Shown here one piece after another: positions 21,412 through 31,572 of a DNA stretch of 58,681 bases. Origin of the DNA: Phycicoccus sp. (lineage in GTDB: Bacteria; Actinomycetota; Actinomycetes; Actinomycetales; Dermatophilaceae). The position numbers and the translations under genes are program-made. The stretch is from assembly GCA_017993715.1 (NCBI GenBank), contig JAGOME010000017.1, positions 1-58,681 on the forward strand, given 5' to 3'. Position 1 is the first letter of the stretch; every line of letters begins with the position of its first letter. The notes below the pieces were generated by a model that saw only the letters and a program-made list of their open reading frames with translations, was not told the DNA's origin and did not search any database.

Positions 21412-21428
21412 CGCGGGTCAGGGGTGGG

Positions 21429-21842
21429 TCAAACCAGGGTGGGCTTGACCTCGGCGACCCGGCCGAGCAGTCCGCTGACGAACTTCGGGCTGTCGTCGGT
21501 CGAGAGGTCGGCGGCCAGGGAGACGGCCTCGGAGATGGCCACCTTGTCGGGCACGTCATCGCTGTAGAGAATCTCCCAGGCGCCGATCCGCAAAATGGTG
21601 CGGTCGACAGCGGGCATCCGGTCCAGTGTCCAGCCTTGGGCATAGGTCGTCAGCACATCGCCGAGGGCGACCCACTCCCGCACGACGCCCGTGACGATGG
21701 CCCGCGTGTAGTCGGGCAGGGGGGTCTGAGTCACGGGCGAGGAGACCCGGTCGCCGAGCAGCTCGGCGGCATTCACGCCCCGCTGCTCGGCCTCGAAGAG
21801 CAGGTCGAGCGCCTTCTTGCGGGCCTTGGTGCGCGCACCCAC
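21429..21842 (-). CDS. nusB: Transcription antitermination protein NusB
   Basis: With NusE (S10), NusB binds boxA RNA and prevents early termination of rRNA transcription. 137 aa, normal. Signatures are TKARKKALDLLFEAEQRG at the start, then LPDYTRAIVTGVV, VDRTILRIGAWEILY and PDKVAISEAVSLAADLSTDD. Start GTG at 21840-21842, 6 bp after efp and without a strong Shine-Dalgarno, so it is probably coupled to efp. Repeats and the pyr operon follow. Confidence 0.96.
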   Translation of the reverse strand: MGARTKARKKALDLLFEAEQRGVNAAELLGDRVSSPVTQTPLPDYTRAIVTGVVREWVALGDVLTTYAQGWTLDRMPAVDRTILRIGAWEILYSDDVPDKVAISEAVSLAADLSTDDSPKFVSGLLGRVAEVKPTLV

Positions 21843-21848
21843 GAAAGG

Positions 21849-22409
21849 TCAGTTCACCCGGCCGAGGTACGACCCGTCGCGGGTGTCGACCTTGACCTTG
21901 GTGCCGGTCTCGAGGAACAACGGCACCGCGATCTCGGCGCCCGTCTCCAGCGTCGCAGGCTTGGTGCCACCGGTGGACCGGTCACCCTGCAGGCCCGGCT
22001 CGGTGTAGGTGATCTCCAGGACGACCGAGGCCGGGAGCTCGATGTAGAGGACCTCAGCGTCGTGGCGGGCCACGATCGCGTCCTGGTTTTCCAGCATGTA
22101 CTTGGCCGCGTCCCCGACCACCTGCGGGGTCACCGGCAGCTGGTCGTAGGTGTCGGGGTCCATGAAGATGAAGTCGGTGCCGTCGTTGTACAGGTACTGC
22201 ATCGTGCGCTTGTCGACGTTGGCGGTCTCGACCTTGACCCCCGCGTTGAAGGTCTTGTCGACGACCTTGCCGGACAGGACGTTCTTGAGCTTGGTACGCA
22301 CAAACGCCGGACCCTTGCCGGGCTTGACGTGCTGGAACTCCACGACGGTCCACAGCTGGCCGTCGATGTTGAGGACCAGACCGTTCTTCAGGTCGTTCGT
22401 CGATGCCAC
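21849..22409 (-). CDS. efp: Elongation factor P
   Basis: Rescues ribosomes stalled on polyproline. 186 aa, three beta-barrel domains. N-terminal [17 protein letters not shown] contains the loop that reaches the peptidyl-transferase centre. The C-terminal EF-P signature spans [10 protein letters not shown]-like residues near [20 protein letters not shown]. Start GTG at 22407-22409, with GAGAG upstream. efp-nusB adjacency is common in actinobacteria. A peptidase gene (pepQ) that I recall between aroB and efp in some relatives is absent. Confidence 0.97.
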   Translation of the reverse strand: MASTNDLKNGLVLNIDGQLWTVVEFQHVKPGKGPAFVRTKLKNVLSGKVVDKTFNAGVKVETANVDKRTMQYLYNDGTDFIFMDPDTYDQLPVTPQVVGDAAKYMLENQDAIVARHDAEVLYIELPASVVLEITYTEPGLQGDRSTGGTKPATLETGAEIAVPLFLETGTKVKVDTRDGSYLGRVN

Positions 22410-22495
22410 GGATATCGCTCTCTGTCATGCGCCAGTGCGCGCGACGCCCGGTTGTGAGCGCGCGCGAGATCGCCAAGTGGATGGGGATTACCCCG

Positions 22496-22501
22496 ATTCT
22501 A
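22496..22501 (-). promoter_or_regulatory. Candidate efp-nusB promoter -10 box
   Basis: Read on minus: TAGAAT, a clear TAnnnT match, about 87 nt upstream of the efp GTG. GGGG-TAAT-CCCC just downstream (22483-22494) could be a small operator or leader hairpin. The remainder of 22410-22636, between aroB and efp, shows no coding sequence. Confidence 0.4.
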
Positions 22502-22636
22502 TCGCGAGTTCAGGGCCACGCCCGTGTCCGAGGCCAGGCCGCCGACGGGGACGGAATCGACGGGTGGCAAGGTGCGAGTTCCTCGGGGGTCGCGCGATCC
22601 TGCCCAGTCTCTGAGTCGCCTGCCCTCGAGCCGGAC

Positions 22637-23722
22637 TCAGCCTCCGGACACCTCGGCGTAGGCAGCGCGCAGCAGCTCCTCGGACGGCCCTTCCAGGCGA
22701 CCGGGCTCGGCGAGACCGTCCAGCACGACGAACCGCAACAACGCGCCCCGGCTCTTCTTGTCCCGCCGCATCGCCGCGAGCAGGTCCGGCCACCGCCCCC
22801 CAGTGCGGTCGGCATACGTCGTCGGCAGACCCAACGACGACAACACCGCCGAATGCCGTGCCGCCAGCGCTGCGTCGGTCCGGCCGGCCAGGCGCCCCAG
22901 GGCAGCGGCGAACACCAGACCTACCGACACTGCATTCCCGTGGCGCCACGTGTAGTCGTGAACCTGCTCGACGGCGTGGCCGAAGGTGTGGCCGTAGTTG
23001 AGGATCTCGCGCAGGAACGACTCCTTGAGGTCTGCGGCGACGACCCCGGCCTTGACCTGCACCGAGCGCGTCACCAACTCGAGCAGGACATCCCCCGCCG
23101 GGTCGAGCGCGGCGACCGGGTCCGCCTCGATGAGCTCCAAGGTCCGGGGGTCGGCGATGAACCCGTGCTTGACGACCTCAGCCATTCCCGGAAGCAGCTC
23201 CTGCGCAGGCAGGGTCCGCAGCAGGTCCACATCACACACGACGCCGACCGGCGGGTGGAAACTGCCGACGAGGTTCTTGCCCTGCGGCGTGTTGATCCCC
23301 GTCTTGCCGCCGACGGCGGCATCGACCATCCCGGCCAGGCTCGTCGGAACCTGCACGACGACCACCCCGCGCAGCCAGGTCGCCGCGAGGAACCCCGCGA
23401 GATCCGTCACGGCTCCCCCGCCAACCCCCATGACCGCGTCCGAACGGGTGAAGTCAGCGCGCCCCAACGCCTCCCAGCCGGCCGAGGCGACCGATGCCGT
23501 CTTGCCCGCCTCGGCGTCGGGAACCTCATGCAGCAGCGGCACCCGGCCAGAGCTGGCCACCCCTTCGGCGACAGCGTCCGCGGCCGCCGCCACAGTCCGC
23601 GTGTGCACGATCAGCACCTGCGCGGCAGCCTGCGGCAGCAGCTCCGCCGCCGTCGCGACCACCCCGCGCCCCACCGCGACGACGTAGTCGTCTCCGACCG
23701 GCACCATCGTGGTCGGGCTCAC
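22637..23722 (-). CDS. aroB: 3-dehydroquinate synthase
   Basis: Second shikimate-pathway step, DAHP to 3-dehydroquinate, with NAD+ and a metal. 361 aa. NAD-binding VMGVGGGAVTDLAGF is at about 97-111; then VPTSLAGMVDAAVGGKTGIN, metal-site GMAEVVKHGFI, ILNYGHTFGHAVE and the WRHGNAVSVG histidine. The start is GTG at 23720-23722, overlapping the aroK stop (GTGA); an internal ATG five codons later is possible. aroC, aroK and aroB form one coupled block. Confidence 0.96.
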   Translation of the reverse strand: MSPTTMVPVGDDYVVAVGRGVVATAAELLPQAAAQVLIVHTRTVAAAADAVAEGVASSGRVPLLHEVPDAEAGKTASVASAGWEALGRADFTRSDAVMGVGGGAVTDLAGFLAATWLRGVVVVQVPTSLAGMVDAAVGGKTGINTPQGKNLVGSFHPPVGVVCDVDLLRTLPAQELLPGMAEVVKHGFIADPRTLELIEADPVAALDPAGDVLLELVTRSVQVKAGVVAADLKESFLREILNYGHTFGHAVEQVHDYTWRHGNAVSVGLVFAAALGRLAGRTDAALAARHSAVLSSLGLPTTYADRTGGRWPDLLAAMRRDKKSRGALLRFVVLDGLAEPGRLEGPSEELLRAAYAEVSGG

Positions 23723-24240
23723 GACGCGGCCCCCGCCAACCGGTCCGCGATCTCCTCGGCGATCTCCTCCGGGGTGCGCCCGGCGGTGTCCACGCGCCAG
23801 GTCGCCACCCGCTCGTACACCGGCCGACGGACCTTCATCATCGCCACCCAGGAGGCGCGCGGGTTGACCGCGAGCAGCGGCCGGCTCCGGTCAAAACCCA
23901 CGCGGCCCGCCGCGTCCGCGATACCGACATCGAGGAAGACGACGCGGTGACCGGCCAACGCGGCCTCCACGCTCGGCGTCATCGGCGCGCCCCCACCCAG
24001 GGCCACGACGCCGGCCTGGGTGCGCAGGGCCCGGTCGACGGCCCCCGCCTCAAGGTCCCGAAAATGGGCCTCACCATGGACGACGAACAGGTCGGCAATG
24101 CTCGTGCCCGCCTGCGCTTCGACAGCCGCGTCGGTGTCGTGGACCGGCAGGCCCAGCCGCTGTGCGAGGGCTGAGGCGACCGTGGTCTTGCCCGATCCCG
24201 GCGGGCCGATGAGAACCACCCTCGGCCGCACCTCAGTCAT
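23719..24240 (-). CDS. aroK: Shikimate kinase
   Basis: Phosphorylates shikimate with ATP. ATG at 24238-24240 ([20 protein letters not shown]) was chosen because the P-loop must lie near residue 12 and the longer frame upstream is out-of-frame aroC sequence. 173 aa. The P-loop is residues 12-20; [11 protein letters not shown] and [10 protein letters not shown] carry shikimate-binding Asp and Arg; [10 protein letters not shown] is the glycine loop. It overlaps aroC by 8 bp and aroB by 4 bp. Confidence 0.96.
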   Translation of the reverse strand: MTEVRPRVVLIGPPGSGKTTVASALAQRLGLPVHDTDAAVEAQAGTSIADLFVVHGEAHFRDLEAGAVDRALRTQAGVVALGGGAPMTPSVEAALAGHRVVFLDVGIADAAGRVGFDRSRPLLAVNPRASWVAMMKVRRPVYERVATWRVDTAGRTPEEIAEEIADRLAGAAS

Positions 24241-25465
24241 CGGCCCAGGTCCGCATGAGCTCGGGGATGGCCGCCAGGTAGGCCGCATGGTTGCGGGAGG
24301 TCTCGGCGACCGAGTCGCCGCCGAACTTCTCCAGGCACGCATCGGCCAGCACAAGCGCGACCATGGCCTCGGCGACGACCCCGGCGGCCGGGACGGCACA
24401 GACGTCGGAGCGCTGGTGGATCGCCGTGGCCGGCTCACCCGAGGCGACGTCGACGGTCTGCAGGGCGCGGGGCACTGTCGAGATGGGCTTCATCGCCGCC
24501 CGCACCCGCAGAATGCCGCCGACGGACATGCCGCCCTCGGTGCCGCCTGCGCGCCCCGTCCGTCGGTGGATCACCCCAGCGGCGTCCCGCTCCATCTCGT
24601 CGTGGGCCTGGCTGCCCCGGCGAGCCGCAGTGGCAAAGCCGTCGCCGACCTCCACCCCCTTGATCGCCTGGATCCCCATGAGGGCGCCGGCGAGGCGAGC
24701 ATCGAGGCGGCGGTCCCAGTGCACGTGTGACCCGAGGCCCGGCGGGAGGTGATGGGCGACGACTTCGACGACGCCACCGAGGGTGTCGCCGGCCTTCTTG
24801 GCCTCGTCGATGATCGCGACCATGGCTGCGGATCCTGCGGCGTCGAGGGTGCGGACCGGGTCCGCGTCCAAGGCCGCCACGTCGTCAGGTCCGGGCAGCA
24901 CGGCATTCGCGCTGACGCCCACTCCCCCAATGGCCACGGTGTGGGACAGGAGCCGAATGCCGTAGGCCTGCGCCAGGAAGCGGGCCGCAACCTCGCCGAG
25001 GGCCACCCGAGCGGCAGTCTCCCGCGCGGAGGCCCGTTCGAGGATGGGCCGCGCATCGTCCACGGCGTACTTCTGCATCCCGACCAGGTCAGCATGACCG
25101 GGGCGGGGTCGGGTCAGCGGCCGGTTGCGGGCGATCTCCTTGTCGGCGTTGACGTCGCTGGCCGCGGCATACGCCTCGTCGGTGACCGGGTCCGGGCTCA
25201 TCACGGTCTGCCACTTGGGCCACTCGCTGTTACCGACGCGCACCGCGATGGGCGACCCCAGAGTCACCCCGTGGCGCACGCCCCCCAGGAACTCGACCTC
25301 GTCACGCTCGAACTGCATCCGCGCACCACGGCCGTAGCCAAGCCGGCGGCGGGCCAAGGCTCCGGCGAGGTCGTCCGAGGTCACCTCCACGCCGGCGGGC
25401 AGTCCTTCCAGAGTCGCCAGGAGGGCAGGTCCATGAGACTCCCCGGCGGTTAACCAGCGCAACAT
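24233..25465 (-). CDS. aroC: Chorismate synthase
   Basis: Last shared step of aromatic synthesis: EPSP to chorismate, needing reduced FMN. 410 aa. Starts [20 protein letters not shown], the family signature. [48 protein letters not shown] and [13 protein letters not shown] follow, all conserved. It is 24 bp downstream of the prepilin peptidase gene and overlaps aroK. Confidence 0.97.
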   Translation of the reverse strand: MLRWLTAGESHGPALLATLEGLPAGVEVTSDDLAGALARRRLGYGRGARMQFERDEVEFLGGVRHGVTLGSPIAVRVGNSEWPKWQTVMSPDPVTDEAYAAASDVNADKEIARNRPLTRPRPGHADLVGMQKYAVDDARPILERASARETAARVALGEVAARFLAQAYGIRLLSHTVAIGGVGVSANAVLPGPDDVAALDADPVRTLDAAGSAAMVAIIDEAKKAGDTLGGVVEVVAHHLPPGLGSHVHWDRRLDARLAGALMGIQAIKGVEVGDGFATAARRGSQAHDEMERDAAGVIHRRTGRAGGTEGGMSVGGILRVRAAMKPISTVPRALQTVDVASGEPATAIHQRSDVCAVPAAGVVAEAMVALVLADACLEKFGGDSVAETSRNHAAYLAAIPELMRTWADD

Positions 25466-25489
25466 GGCTGCGATCCTCCCACGGGGATT

Positions 25490-26173
25490 TCAGCCACCGA
25501 CAAGCCAGGCCGCGATCCGGGATGTCTCCCCGATGGCCAAGACCGTGCCGAGGAGCATGGCGGGCCCGAACGCGAACCGGGTCTTGGGACCGGCCCGTCC
25601 CGTGGCGAGCAGGATCAGCGCCTGAAGGCCGCCGAGGACGAAGCCGGCAGCCAGACCAACGACAAGGGCGCCGATCCCGAGCCAACCGAGCAAGGCCCCG
25701 AGGACGGGTGCGAGCCGCACGTCTCCGTAGCCGATCCCGCCTGGGAGCAGCCAGAGGACGCCGTAGATGGCGAATGCCGCCGCGGCCCCGATGAGGGCGC
25801 CGCGCCAGCGGTCGGTGCCGTCGGCGACCGAGGCCACCGCGAGCAGGACGGCCACGGCGACCCCGGCAGGCTGCACGAGACCGATCGGCAGGCGGTGCAC
25901 ATCGCGGTCGATCCAGATCAGTGGACCGGCCAACCACGCGAGGAGCAGATAGGCCGGCAAGGCCGACCAGTGGGCCAGTCCCCCGATCCGCCAGCTCAGG
26001 TAGCCGGCCAGGAGACCCGCCAAGGGTCCGGTCCACCAGTGCGAGTGGGGCAGTCCGGTGGGCTCGTCCTCGGCAATGCGATATCCGCGGGTCGCCAGCT
26101 CTCGGCCGGTGAGCAAGCCCAGGACGGTAAAGACCCCGCCCACGGCCACGACGACCGCCGCGGGGGCCATCAC
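25490..26173 (-). CDS. Prepilin peptidase (A24 family aspartic membrane protease)
   Basis: 227 aa with about seven hydrophobic segments. The two catalytic aspartates of A24 peptidases are expected in WIDRDVHRLP (about 87-96) and in GYGDVRLAPVLGALLGW (about 147-163, the G-Y-G-D motif). The long cytoplasmic N-terminal domain with zinc cysteines of PilD is missing, so this is the short cleavage-only form, like TadV or the ComC-like actinobacterial enzymes. It would cleave type IV or Tad pilin leaders. GTG at 26173 and ATG at 26170 are adjacent start options, both overlapping the aroE stop. Placement between aroE and aroC is usual in actinobacteria. Confidence 0.88.
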   Translation of the reverse strand: MMAPAAVVVAVGGVFTVLGLLTGRELATRGYRIAEDEPTGLPHSHWWTGPLAGLLAGYLSWRIGGLAHWSALPAYLLLAWLAGPLIWIDRDVHRLPIGLVQPAGVAVAVLLAVASVADGTDRWRGALIGAAAAFAIYGVLWLLPGGIGYGDVRLAPVLGALLGWLGIGALVVGLAAGFVLGGLQALILLATGRAGPKTRFAFGPAMLLGTVLAIGETSRIAAWLVGG

Positions 26174-27021
26174 GGGGCGGGTGCGACGGCTGCCCGACCG
26201 GCGGCCATCATCGCTGCAACGGGCGCAGCCACGCCGGTGAACAGGCTGAACTGGGCCGCAGCCTGATGGACGAGCATGTCCAGGCCGCTGATGATCGTCC
26301 CGCCGGTGGCGGCGACGGCCCGCGCCAGCGGGGTGGGCCAGTTGGCATAGACGACATCGAGCAGGGTCATGCCCGCGACGGTGGCTCCCGCCTCGCCGAG
26401 CAGGTCACCGGCCGGCTCACTCCCCGCCGGCGGCAGCGTGGAGATGACCAGCCGTGCCGGGTCCTGGGCCCAGGACGACAGCGGGATCGCTCGGGCTGCG
26501 ACGCCGAGCCTGGCGGCAAGCTCGACCAGCTCAGCGGTGGCCCCGGCGTTGCGCGCCGCGATGTCGACATCTCGGATCCCGAGTTCGTGCAGGGCCAGCA
26601 GCGCCGAGCGGGCCGTCGCCCCCGACCCGAGGATCATTCCTCGGCCACCGTGCTCGACCTGCCGCACCGCCTCGACCAGGCCCGCGACATCGGTGTTGGT
26701 GGCGTCCCAACCTCCGTCGGCGCGTCGCACCAGGGTGTTGATCGCCCTGGCCCGCACGGCCAATGGGGAGACCGAGGTGGCCACCTCGAAGGCCACCTCC
26801 TTGAGCGGCATGGTCAACGACAAGCCCCGCCAGTCGGCATTCAACCCGGCCACGAAGGGCACCAGCTGCGGCTGCGTGACCTCCTGCCGGCCATAGCGCC
26901 AGCCAGTCAGGCCGACTGCGGCATACCCGGCTTCGTGGAGGACCGGACTGAGCGAGTGAGCGATCGGTGAACCCAAGACGGCGGCCAGCGGCACGTCACT
27001 GGCTCTCGCACGTGGGCGCAT
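26170..27021 (-). CDS. aroE: Shikimate dehydrogenase
   Basis: Reduces 3-dehydroshikimate to shikimate with NADPH. Core signatures are AAVLGSPIAHSLSPVLHEAG at the N-terminus, LSLTMPLKEVAFEVA with the catalytic Lys, TNTDVAGLVEAV, and Rossmann MILGSGATARSALLAL. The start is uncertain: ATG at 27021 adds MRPRARASD and overlaps mltG by 26 bp, while GTG at 26994, just after the mltG stop, gives the length nearer the family. The C-terminus has LDMLVHQAAAQF, typical of AroE. Confidence 0.93.
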   Translation of the reverse strand: MRPRARASDVPLAAVLGSPIAHSLSPVLHEAGYAAVGLTGWRYGRQEVTQPQLVPFVAGLNADWRGLSLTMPLKEVAFEVATSVSPLAVRARAINTLVRRADGGWDATNTDVAGLVEAVRQVEHGGRGMILGSGATARSALLALHELGIRDVDIAARNAGATAELVELAARLGVAARAIPLSSWAQDPARLVISTLPPAGSEPAGDLLGEAGATVAGMTLLDVVYANWPTPLARAVAATGGTIISGLDMLVHQAAAQFSLFTGVAAPVAAMMAAGRAAVAPAP

Positions 27022-28177
27022 TGGCCTCGCACCAGGCCCGCAGCTGGGCGACGTTGGCATCGTGCTCGGCCTGGGTGGAGGAGAAGAGGGTCTCGCCGGT
27101 GTCGAAGTTGACGGTCACGAAATAGAACCAGTCACCCTCGGCCGGGTTGGCGGCCGCGGTGATCGCCGACGCCCCCGGGTTACCGATGGGGCCTGGTGGC
27201 AGTCCCTTGTGGGTGTAGGTGTCGTACGGGCTGGCCTCGGCGGCGGCAGCATCATCGGCCGACAGATTGCCCCGCTTGGTCAAGGCGTAGTTGCGGGTGG
27301 AGTCCATCTGCAGGAAGCCAACGGTGGGACCGGTCGGATTGTCCAGCCGGTTTTCGATCACGCGCGCGACCTTGTCCTGGTCGGCGGGACCGGCCTCGGC
27401 TTCGACGATCGAGGCGATCGTGAGAGTGCGCTGGGCCTGGTCGAGATCGACCCCAGCCGTGGCCAACTCCTCGGTCATCTTGGCCACGAGCACAGCAAGC
27501 TGCTGCGCCGCGGTCGCGTTCTCGTCGAACTCGTACGTGGAGGGAAAGAGCCACCCCTCGACATTGCCGCCGGCTTGCTCAGGGAGGCCGATTGCGGCGG
27601 GGTCCGCGGCGGCGGCCTCGAACTCGGCGACCGGGATGCCGGACTCGTCCGACAGCCGCTGATAGATCTCGCTCGCCCACAGGCCCTCAGGAATCGTCAC
27701 GCCGGCGGCGACGACGTTCGCCGGATTGCTGATCAGGGCGAAGGCCGCCGCCCCGGTCATGCCCTTGAGCATCGTGTAGGTGCCGGGGCGCACCTTGGCG
27801 GCTGCCGCCGGGTCGGCATTCGCGGCGTTCAGGTAGGCCGTGCGCGTCTTGACCACCCCCGCCGACTTCAACGTCGTGGCGATGTCCTCGCCGGTTTGGC
27901 CCTTGGTGACCTCGATGGTGACCGAGCCCTCCCCCGGGCCGGGGTAGTCGATGTCGTCCTGGGCAAAGATGCCCAACGCCGAACTGATGGCCGGGCGAGC
28001 GATGGCGACGACACCCCAGACGACTCCGACCACGACGACCAGGGCGAGGAATGCCGCGACAAGCCGGCGAGGCCCCGAGCCGCGGCGTCGGCGACGACCT
28101 TGTTGCTGACGGCGCGAGGCGCGGGTCTCCACGGTCTCGTCGGCGCCGAAGATCGCCTGGTCCAGCGAATCGGTCAC
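26996..28177 (-). CDS. mltG: Endolytic peptidoglycan transglycosylase MltG
   Basis: Cleaves nascent glycan strands at the outer face of the cytoplasmic membrane and is thought to set strand length. 393 aa. A cytoplasmic Arg-rich stretch (25-38) precedes one membrane segment at about 38-60; the rest is extracytoplasmic. The catalytic Glu is E259 in ASIVEAEAG. EGWLFPSTYEF (207-217) and THKGLPPGPIGNPG are family signatures. GTG start at 28175-28177 overlaps the ruvX stop. ruvX-mltG-aroE order is conserved in actinobacteria. Confidence 0.95.
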   Translation of the reverse strand: MTDSLDQAIFGADETVETRASRRQQQGRRRRRGSGPRRLVAAFLALVVVVGVVWGVVAIARPAISSALGIFAQDDIDYPGPGEGSVTIEVTKGQTGEDIATTLKSAGVVKTRTAYLNAANADPAAAAKVRPGTYTMLKGMTGAAAFALISNPANVVAAGVTIPEGLWASEIYQRLSDESGIPVAEFEAAAADPAAIGLPEQAGGNVEGWLFPSTYEFDENATAAQQLAVLVAKMTEELATAGVDLDQAQRTLTIASIVEAEAGPADQDKVARVIENRLDNPTGPTVGFLQMDSTRNYALTKRGNLSADDAAAAEASPYDTYTHKGLPPGPIGNPGASAITAAANPAEGDWFYFVTVNFDTGETLFSSTQAEHDANVAQLRAWCEANAPTCESQ

Positions 28178-28680
28178 CGTCGCCCGTCCTTCATCCGAGG
28201 TTTGCGCCCATGAAGTGGCCGACCGGGAGGGCGACCGGTGCTCCGCTCCAGGTCCAGAGCCGACTGCAGAATAAGGACAGCAGCGGCCTGGTCGACGACC
28301 TGTCTGGCGGCGCGCCCCCCGACACCACTGTCCCGGAGGGCACGTTGAGCATCCACTGTCGTCAGCCGTTCGTCAACGAGTCGCACGGGGGTCGGCGCCA
28401 CCAAGGGCCCCAATGCCGTCGCGTAGGCCACCGCGGCCCGAGCCGCGGGACCGTGCTCGCCGGCCAGGGTCACCGGGAGGCCGACGATCACCTCAAGTGC
28501 CTCGGTCGAACGCACGAGGTCGGTCAGGGCCTGCAGATCCGCGTCGTCCGATCCGGGCAGGTCCGGGGAGGCCCGCCGCAGCGTCTCCACGGGCGTGGCG
28601 AGAATGCCATCTGGGTCGCAGCGGGCCACTCCGACCCGCACCGACCCCACGTCGACACCCACTCGCACGCCGCGGCGCAT
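28174..28680 (-). CDS. ruvX: Putative pre-16S rRNA nuclease / Holliday junction resolvase RuvX (YqgF)
   Basis: RNase H-fold nuclease, implicated in pre-16S rRNA end processing. 168 aa from ATG at 28680, which shares one base with the alaS stop (TGATG); in-frame sequence upstream lies inside alaS. Acidic residues of the fold are D10 in VGVDVGSVRVGVA, E in LVDERLTTVDAQRAL and D in QVVDQAAAVLILQ. The phosphate-binding VIVGLPVTLAGEHGPAA is present. It sits between alaS and mltG, its usual position. Confidence 0.93.
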   Translation of the reverse strand: MRRGVRVGVDVGSVRVGVARCDPDGILATPVETLRRASPDLPGSDDADLQALTDLVRSTEALEVIVGLPVTLAGEHGPAARAAVAYATALGPLVAPTPVRLVDERLTTVDAQRALRDSGVGGRAARQVVDQAAAVLILQSALDLERSTGRPPGRPLHGRKPRMKDGRR

Positions 28681-31379
28681 CACCCGGCCAGCTCCCCCAC
28701 CCGCCACTGCACGGCGTCGAGGGCGTGGCCCACCTGAGTGGGGTCCTGGCCGCCACCCTGAGCGAGATCATCCTTGCCGCCGCCGCCGCCGCCGAGGGTC
28801 TGCGCCGCAATCCGGACGAGTTCCCCGGCCTTGATCCCGCGGGCGCGGGCCGCGGCATTCGTGGCCACGACGACGACGGGTCGAGCGCCCGCCGCCGCGG
28901 CGAGCACGACCACGCTGGGGCGGTCTTCGCCGAGCCGTGAGCGCAGATCAGTGGCCAGGCCGCGCAGGTCATCGGCTCCGGCCCCGTCACCGAGGTCGTG
29001 GCGCAGCAGCGTCACGCCCCCGACATCGATGGCCCGATCGGTGAGGGCTCCGGCCGCGGCGCGCGCCTGCTCCTGCTTGAGCTTGTCCAGATCCCGCTCG
29101 GCATCCTTGAGTCGGGTGACCAGGCCGTGCACGCGCTCGGGCAGCTCCTCCGGTCGACCCTTGAGCAACTCGGTCAGCTGGCCGACGATCGCCCGCTCCC
29201 GCGCGAGGAAGGAGTAGGCGTCTGTCCCCACAAGCGCTTCGACCCGGCGCACCCCCGAGCCGATCGATGACTCCCCGAGGAGGGTGATCAGGCCGAGTTG
29301 GCTCGTGCGCTGGGCGTGCGTGCCGCCACACAACTCGCGCGCCCAGTCACCGACGGAGATGACACGCACGGCGTCGCCGTACTTCTCTCCGAACAACGCC
29401 ATGGCGCCCGTGGCCCGTGCCTCGTCCTGGGTCATCACGTCCGCACGCACCTGCAGGTCGTCGAGGAGGACCGCGTTGACCCGCGCCTCGACGTCGCTGA
29501 GCATCCCCTTGGGCAGCGCCGACTGGGCTGTGAAGTCGAACCGGAATCGGCCCGGGGAGTTCTCGGACCCGGCCTGGGTCGCACCCTCACCGAGCGCCTC
29601 CCGGATCGCCTTGTGCACCATGTGGGTGGCCGTGTGCGCGCGCGAGATCGAGGCCCGCCGCGCGAGGTCGACCTCGGCGAGGGCGTCCTCGCCGGTCGCC
29701 ACCTCGCCCGACAGGACTCGTGCCCGGTGGACCACCAGGCCGCCGATGGGGGTTTGGACGTCATCGACCTGGACGAGCGCACCGCCGGCGAGCCGGATGA
29801 GACCACCGTCGGCCAGCTGCCCGCCGCCCTCGGCGTAGAAGGGCGTCCGGTCCAGGACGAGCTCGACGTCGTCACCCGCATGAGCCGTGGTCGCGGCGGT
29901 GCCGCCGACGACCAGGCCCGCGACCCGGGCCTCGCTGGTCATCTCCGTATAGCCGGTGAACTCGACTGCGTGACCGAGCCGGTCGGCGATCTCCCGGAAG
30001 ACTGTGGTGTCTGCGTGTCCGGACTTCTTGGCCTTGGCATCGGCCTTAGCCCGATCGCGCTGCTCCTGCATCAGTCGGGTGAAGCCGTCGCGGTCGACCT
30101 GCAGCCCCTGCTCGGCCGCCATCTCTAGGGTCAGGTCGATGGGGAAGCCGTAGGTGTCGTGTAGGGCGAACGCGTCGTCGCCGGACAGCACGGCATTCCC
30201 GGCGGCCTTGGTGCGCGTGACCGCGGTGTCCAGGATGGTGGTTCCGGAGGCGAGTGTGCGCCGGAACGCCTCCTCCTCGGCATACGCAACCTGGCTGATC
30301 CGCTCGAAGCCGGCCTCCAGCTCGGGGTACGACGCCTTCATCCGCTCCATCGAGACGGGCAGCAGGTGCGGCAGGCAGACATCGTCATAACCGAGCAGGC
30401 GCATGGAGCGCACCGAACGGCGCAGCATCCGGCGCAGGACATACCCGCGCCCCTCGTTGCCGGGCAGCACGCCGTCGCCGATGAGCATGAGGGACGAGCG
30501 GACGTGGTCCGCGACGACCCGCAGCCGGACATCGTCGGGGTGGCTCTGTCCCGCCATGTGGCCGGACTGGGTGCCGTAGCTCTTGCCGGTCATCTCGGCC
30601 GCGCGGGCCAGCACCGGGTAGACCTCGTCGATCTCATACATGTTGTCGACGCCTTGCAGGATGGAGGCGATCCGCTCCAGGCCCATGCCGGTGTCGATGT
30701 TCTTCTTGGGCAAGGGGCCCACCACGTCGAAGTCGACCTTGGTGCGCACGGCGCTGAGGTCTTCCTGCATGAAGACGAGGTTCCAGAACTCCATGAACCG
30801 GTCCTCGTCGACGGCCGGTCCGCCGTCGGGGCCGTACTCGGGCCCGCGGTCGTAGAAGATCTCGGAGCAGGGCCCCCCGGGACCAGCGACGCCCATGTGC
30901 CAATAGTTGTCCGCGAGGCCACGGCGCACGATGCGCTCGCGGGGCACATCAGTCAGCTCCAGCCAGAGGGCGATCGCCTCGTCGTCGTCCTCGAACACCG
31001 TGGGCCAGATCCGGTCAGGGTCCAGGCCGAAGCCACCCTGGTCCTGGGGCGTGGTGACCAGACCCCAGGCGAGCTGGATGGCCCCCTCCTTGAAGTAGTC
31101 ACCGAAGGAGAAGTTGCCGTTCATCTGGAAGAACGTGCCGTGCCGAGAGGTCTTGCCAACCTCCTCGATGTCCTGGGTCCGGACGCACTTCTGGACGCTC
31201 GTCGCCCGGTTCCAGGGCGGGGTCTGCTGGCCCAGGAAGTAGGGCTTGAAGGGCACCATGCCGGCGTTGACGAACAGCAGATTGGGGTCGTCATGCACGA
31301 GCGGGGCGGAGGGCACCACGGCGTGGCCGTTCTTGGCGAAGAAGTCGAGCCAACGGCGGCGGATCTCAGCGGTTTCCAT
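28680..31379 (-). CDS. alaS: Alanyl-tRNA synthetase
   Basis: Charges tRNA-Ala and edits Ser/Gly mischarging. 899 aa. The class II core opens with the family N-terminus [14 protein letters not shown], then [19 protein letters not shown]. The editing domain has [19 protein letters not shown] and the zinc-binding [15 protein letters not shown]. The C-terminal oligomerisation domain ends with a glycine run, [18 protein letters not shown], typical of AlaRS. It leads the alaS-ruvX-mltG-aroE-aroC-aroK-aroB block. Confidence 0.98.
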   Translation of the reverse strand: METAEIRRRWLDFFAKNGHAVVPSAPLVHDDPNLLFVNAGMVPFKPYFLGQQTPPWNRATSVQKCVRTQDIEEVGKTSRHGTFFQMNGNFSFGDYFKEGAIQLAWGLVTTPQDQGGFGLDPDRIWPTVFEDDDEAIALWLELTDVPRERIVRRGLADNYWHMGVAGPGGPCSEIFYDRGPEYGPDGGPAVDEDRFMEFWNLVFMQEDLSAVRTKVDFDVVGPLPKKNIDTGMGLERIASILQGVDNMYEIDEVYPVLARAAEMTGKSYGTQSGHMAGQSHPDDVRLRVVADHVRSSLMLIGDGVLPGNEGRGYVLRRMLRRSVRSMRLLGYDDVCLPHLLPVSMERMKASYPELEAGFERISQVAYAEEEAFRRTLASGTTILDTAVTRTKAAGNAVLSGDDAFALHDTYGFPIDLTLEMAAEQGLQVDRDGFTRLMQEQRDRAKADAKAKKSGHADTTVFREIADRLGHAVEFTGYTEMTSEARVAGLVVGGTAATTAHAGDDVELVLDRTPFYAEGGGQLADGGLIRLAGGALVQVDDVQTPIGGLVVHRARVLSGEVATGEDALAEVDLARRASISRAHTATHMVHKAIREALGEGATQAGSENSPGRFRFDFTAQSALPKGMLSDVEARVNAVLLDDLQVRADVMTQDEARATGAMALFGEKYGDAVRVISVGDWARELCGGTHAQRTSQLGLITLLGESSIGSGVRRVEALVGTDAYSFLARERAIVGQLTELLKGRPEELPERVHGLVTRLKDAERDLDKLKQEQARAAAGALTDRAIDVGGVTLLRHDLGDGAGADDLRGLATDLRSRLGEDRPSVVVLAAAAGARPVVVVATNAAARARGIKAGELVRIAAQTLGGGGGGKDDLAQGGGQDPTQVGHALDAVQWRVGELAG

Positions 31380-31424
31380 GTGGGGTCAGTCCTTGGGCGT
31401 CGTGCCGGGCAACAGGCATCGGCC

Positions 31425-31430
31425 ATCGTA
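31425..31430 (-). promoter_or_regulatory. Candidate alaS promoter -10 box
   Basis: Read on minus: TACGAT, matching TAnnnT, about 45 nt before the alaS ATG. No clear -35 and no T-box features were seen. The 193-bp gap 31380-31572 between rarA and alaS otherwise holds nothing recognised. Confidence 0.3.
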
Positions 31431-31572
31431 TGCCGTGGGCGGCCGTCTGCCCGACCGCACTCCCTCGTGCCGCCCCACCGATCCGGACCGGATCTCCGGC
31501 GTCATTCGAAGTCCTCAACGGCCTCGCCCACGCCGTCGACGAGGTCGACATCACCCGCGCATCTCGGGCGGG

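Noticed and set aside
31380-31572. T-box leader before alaS (and before aspS)
   Set aside because: No T-box sequence and no specifier stem; leaders are short.
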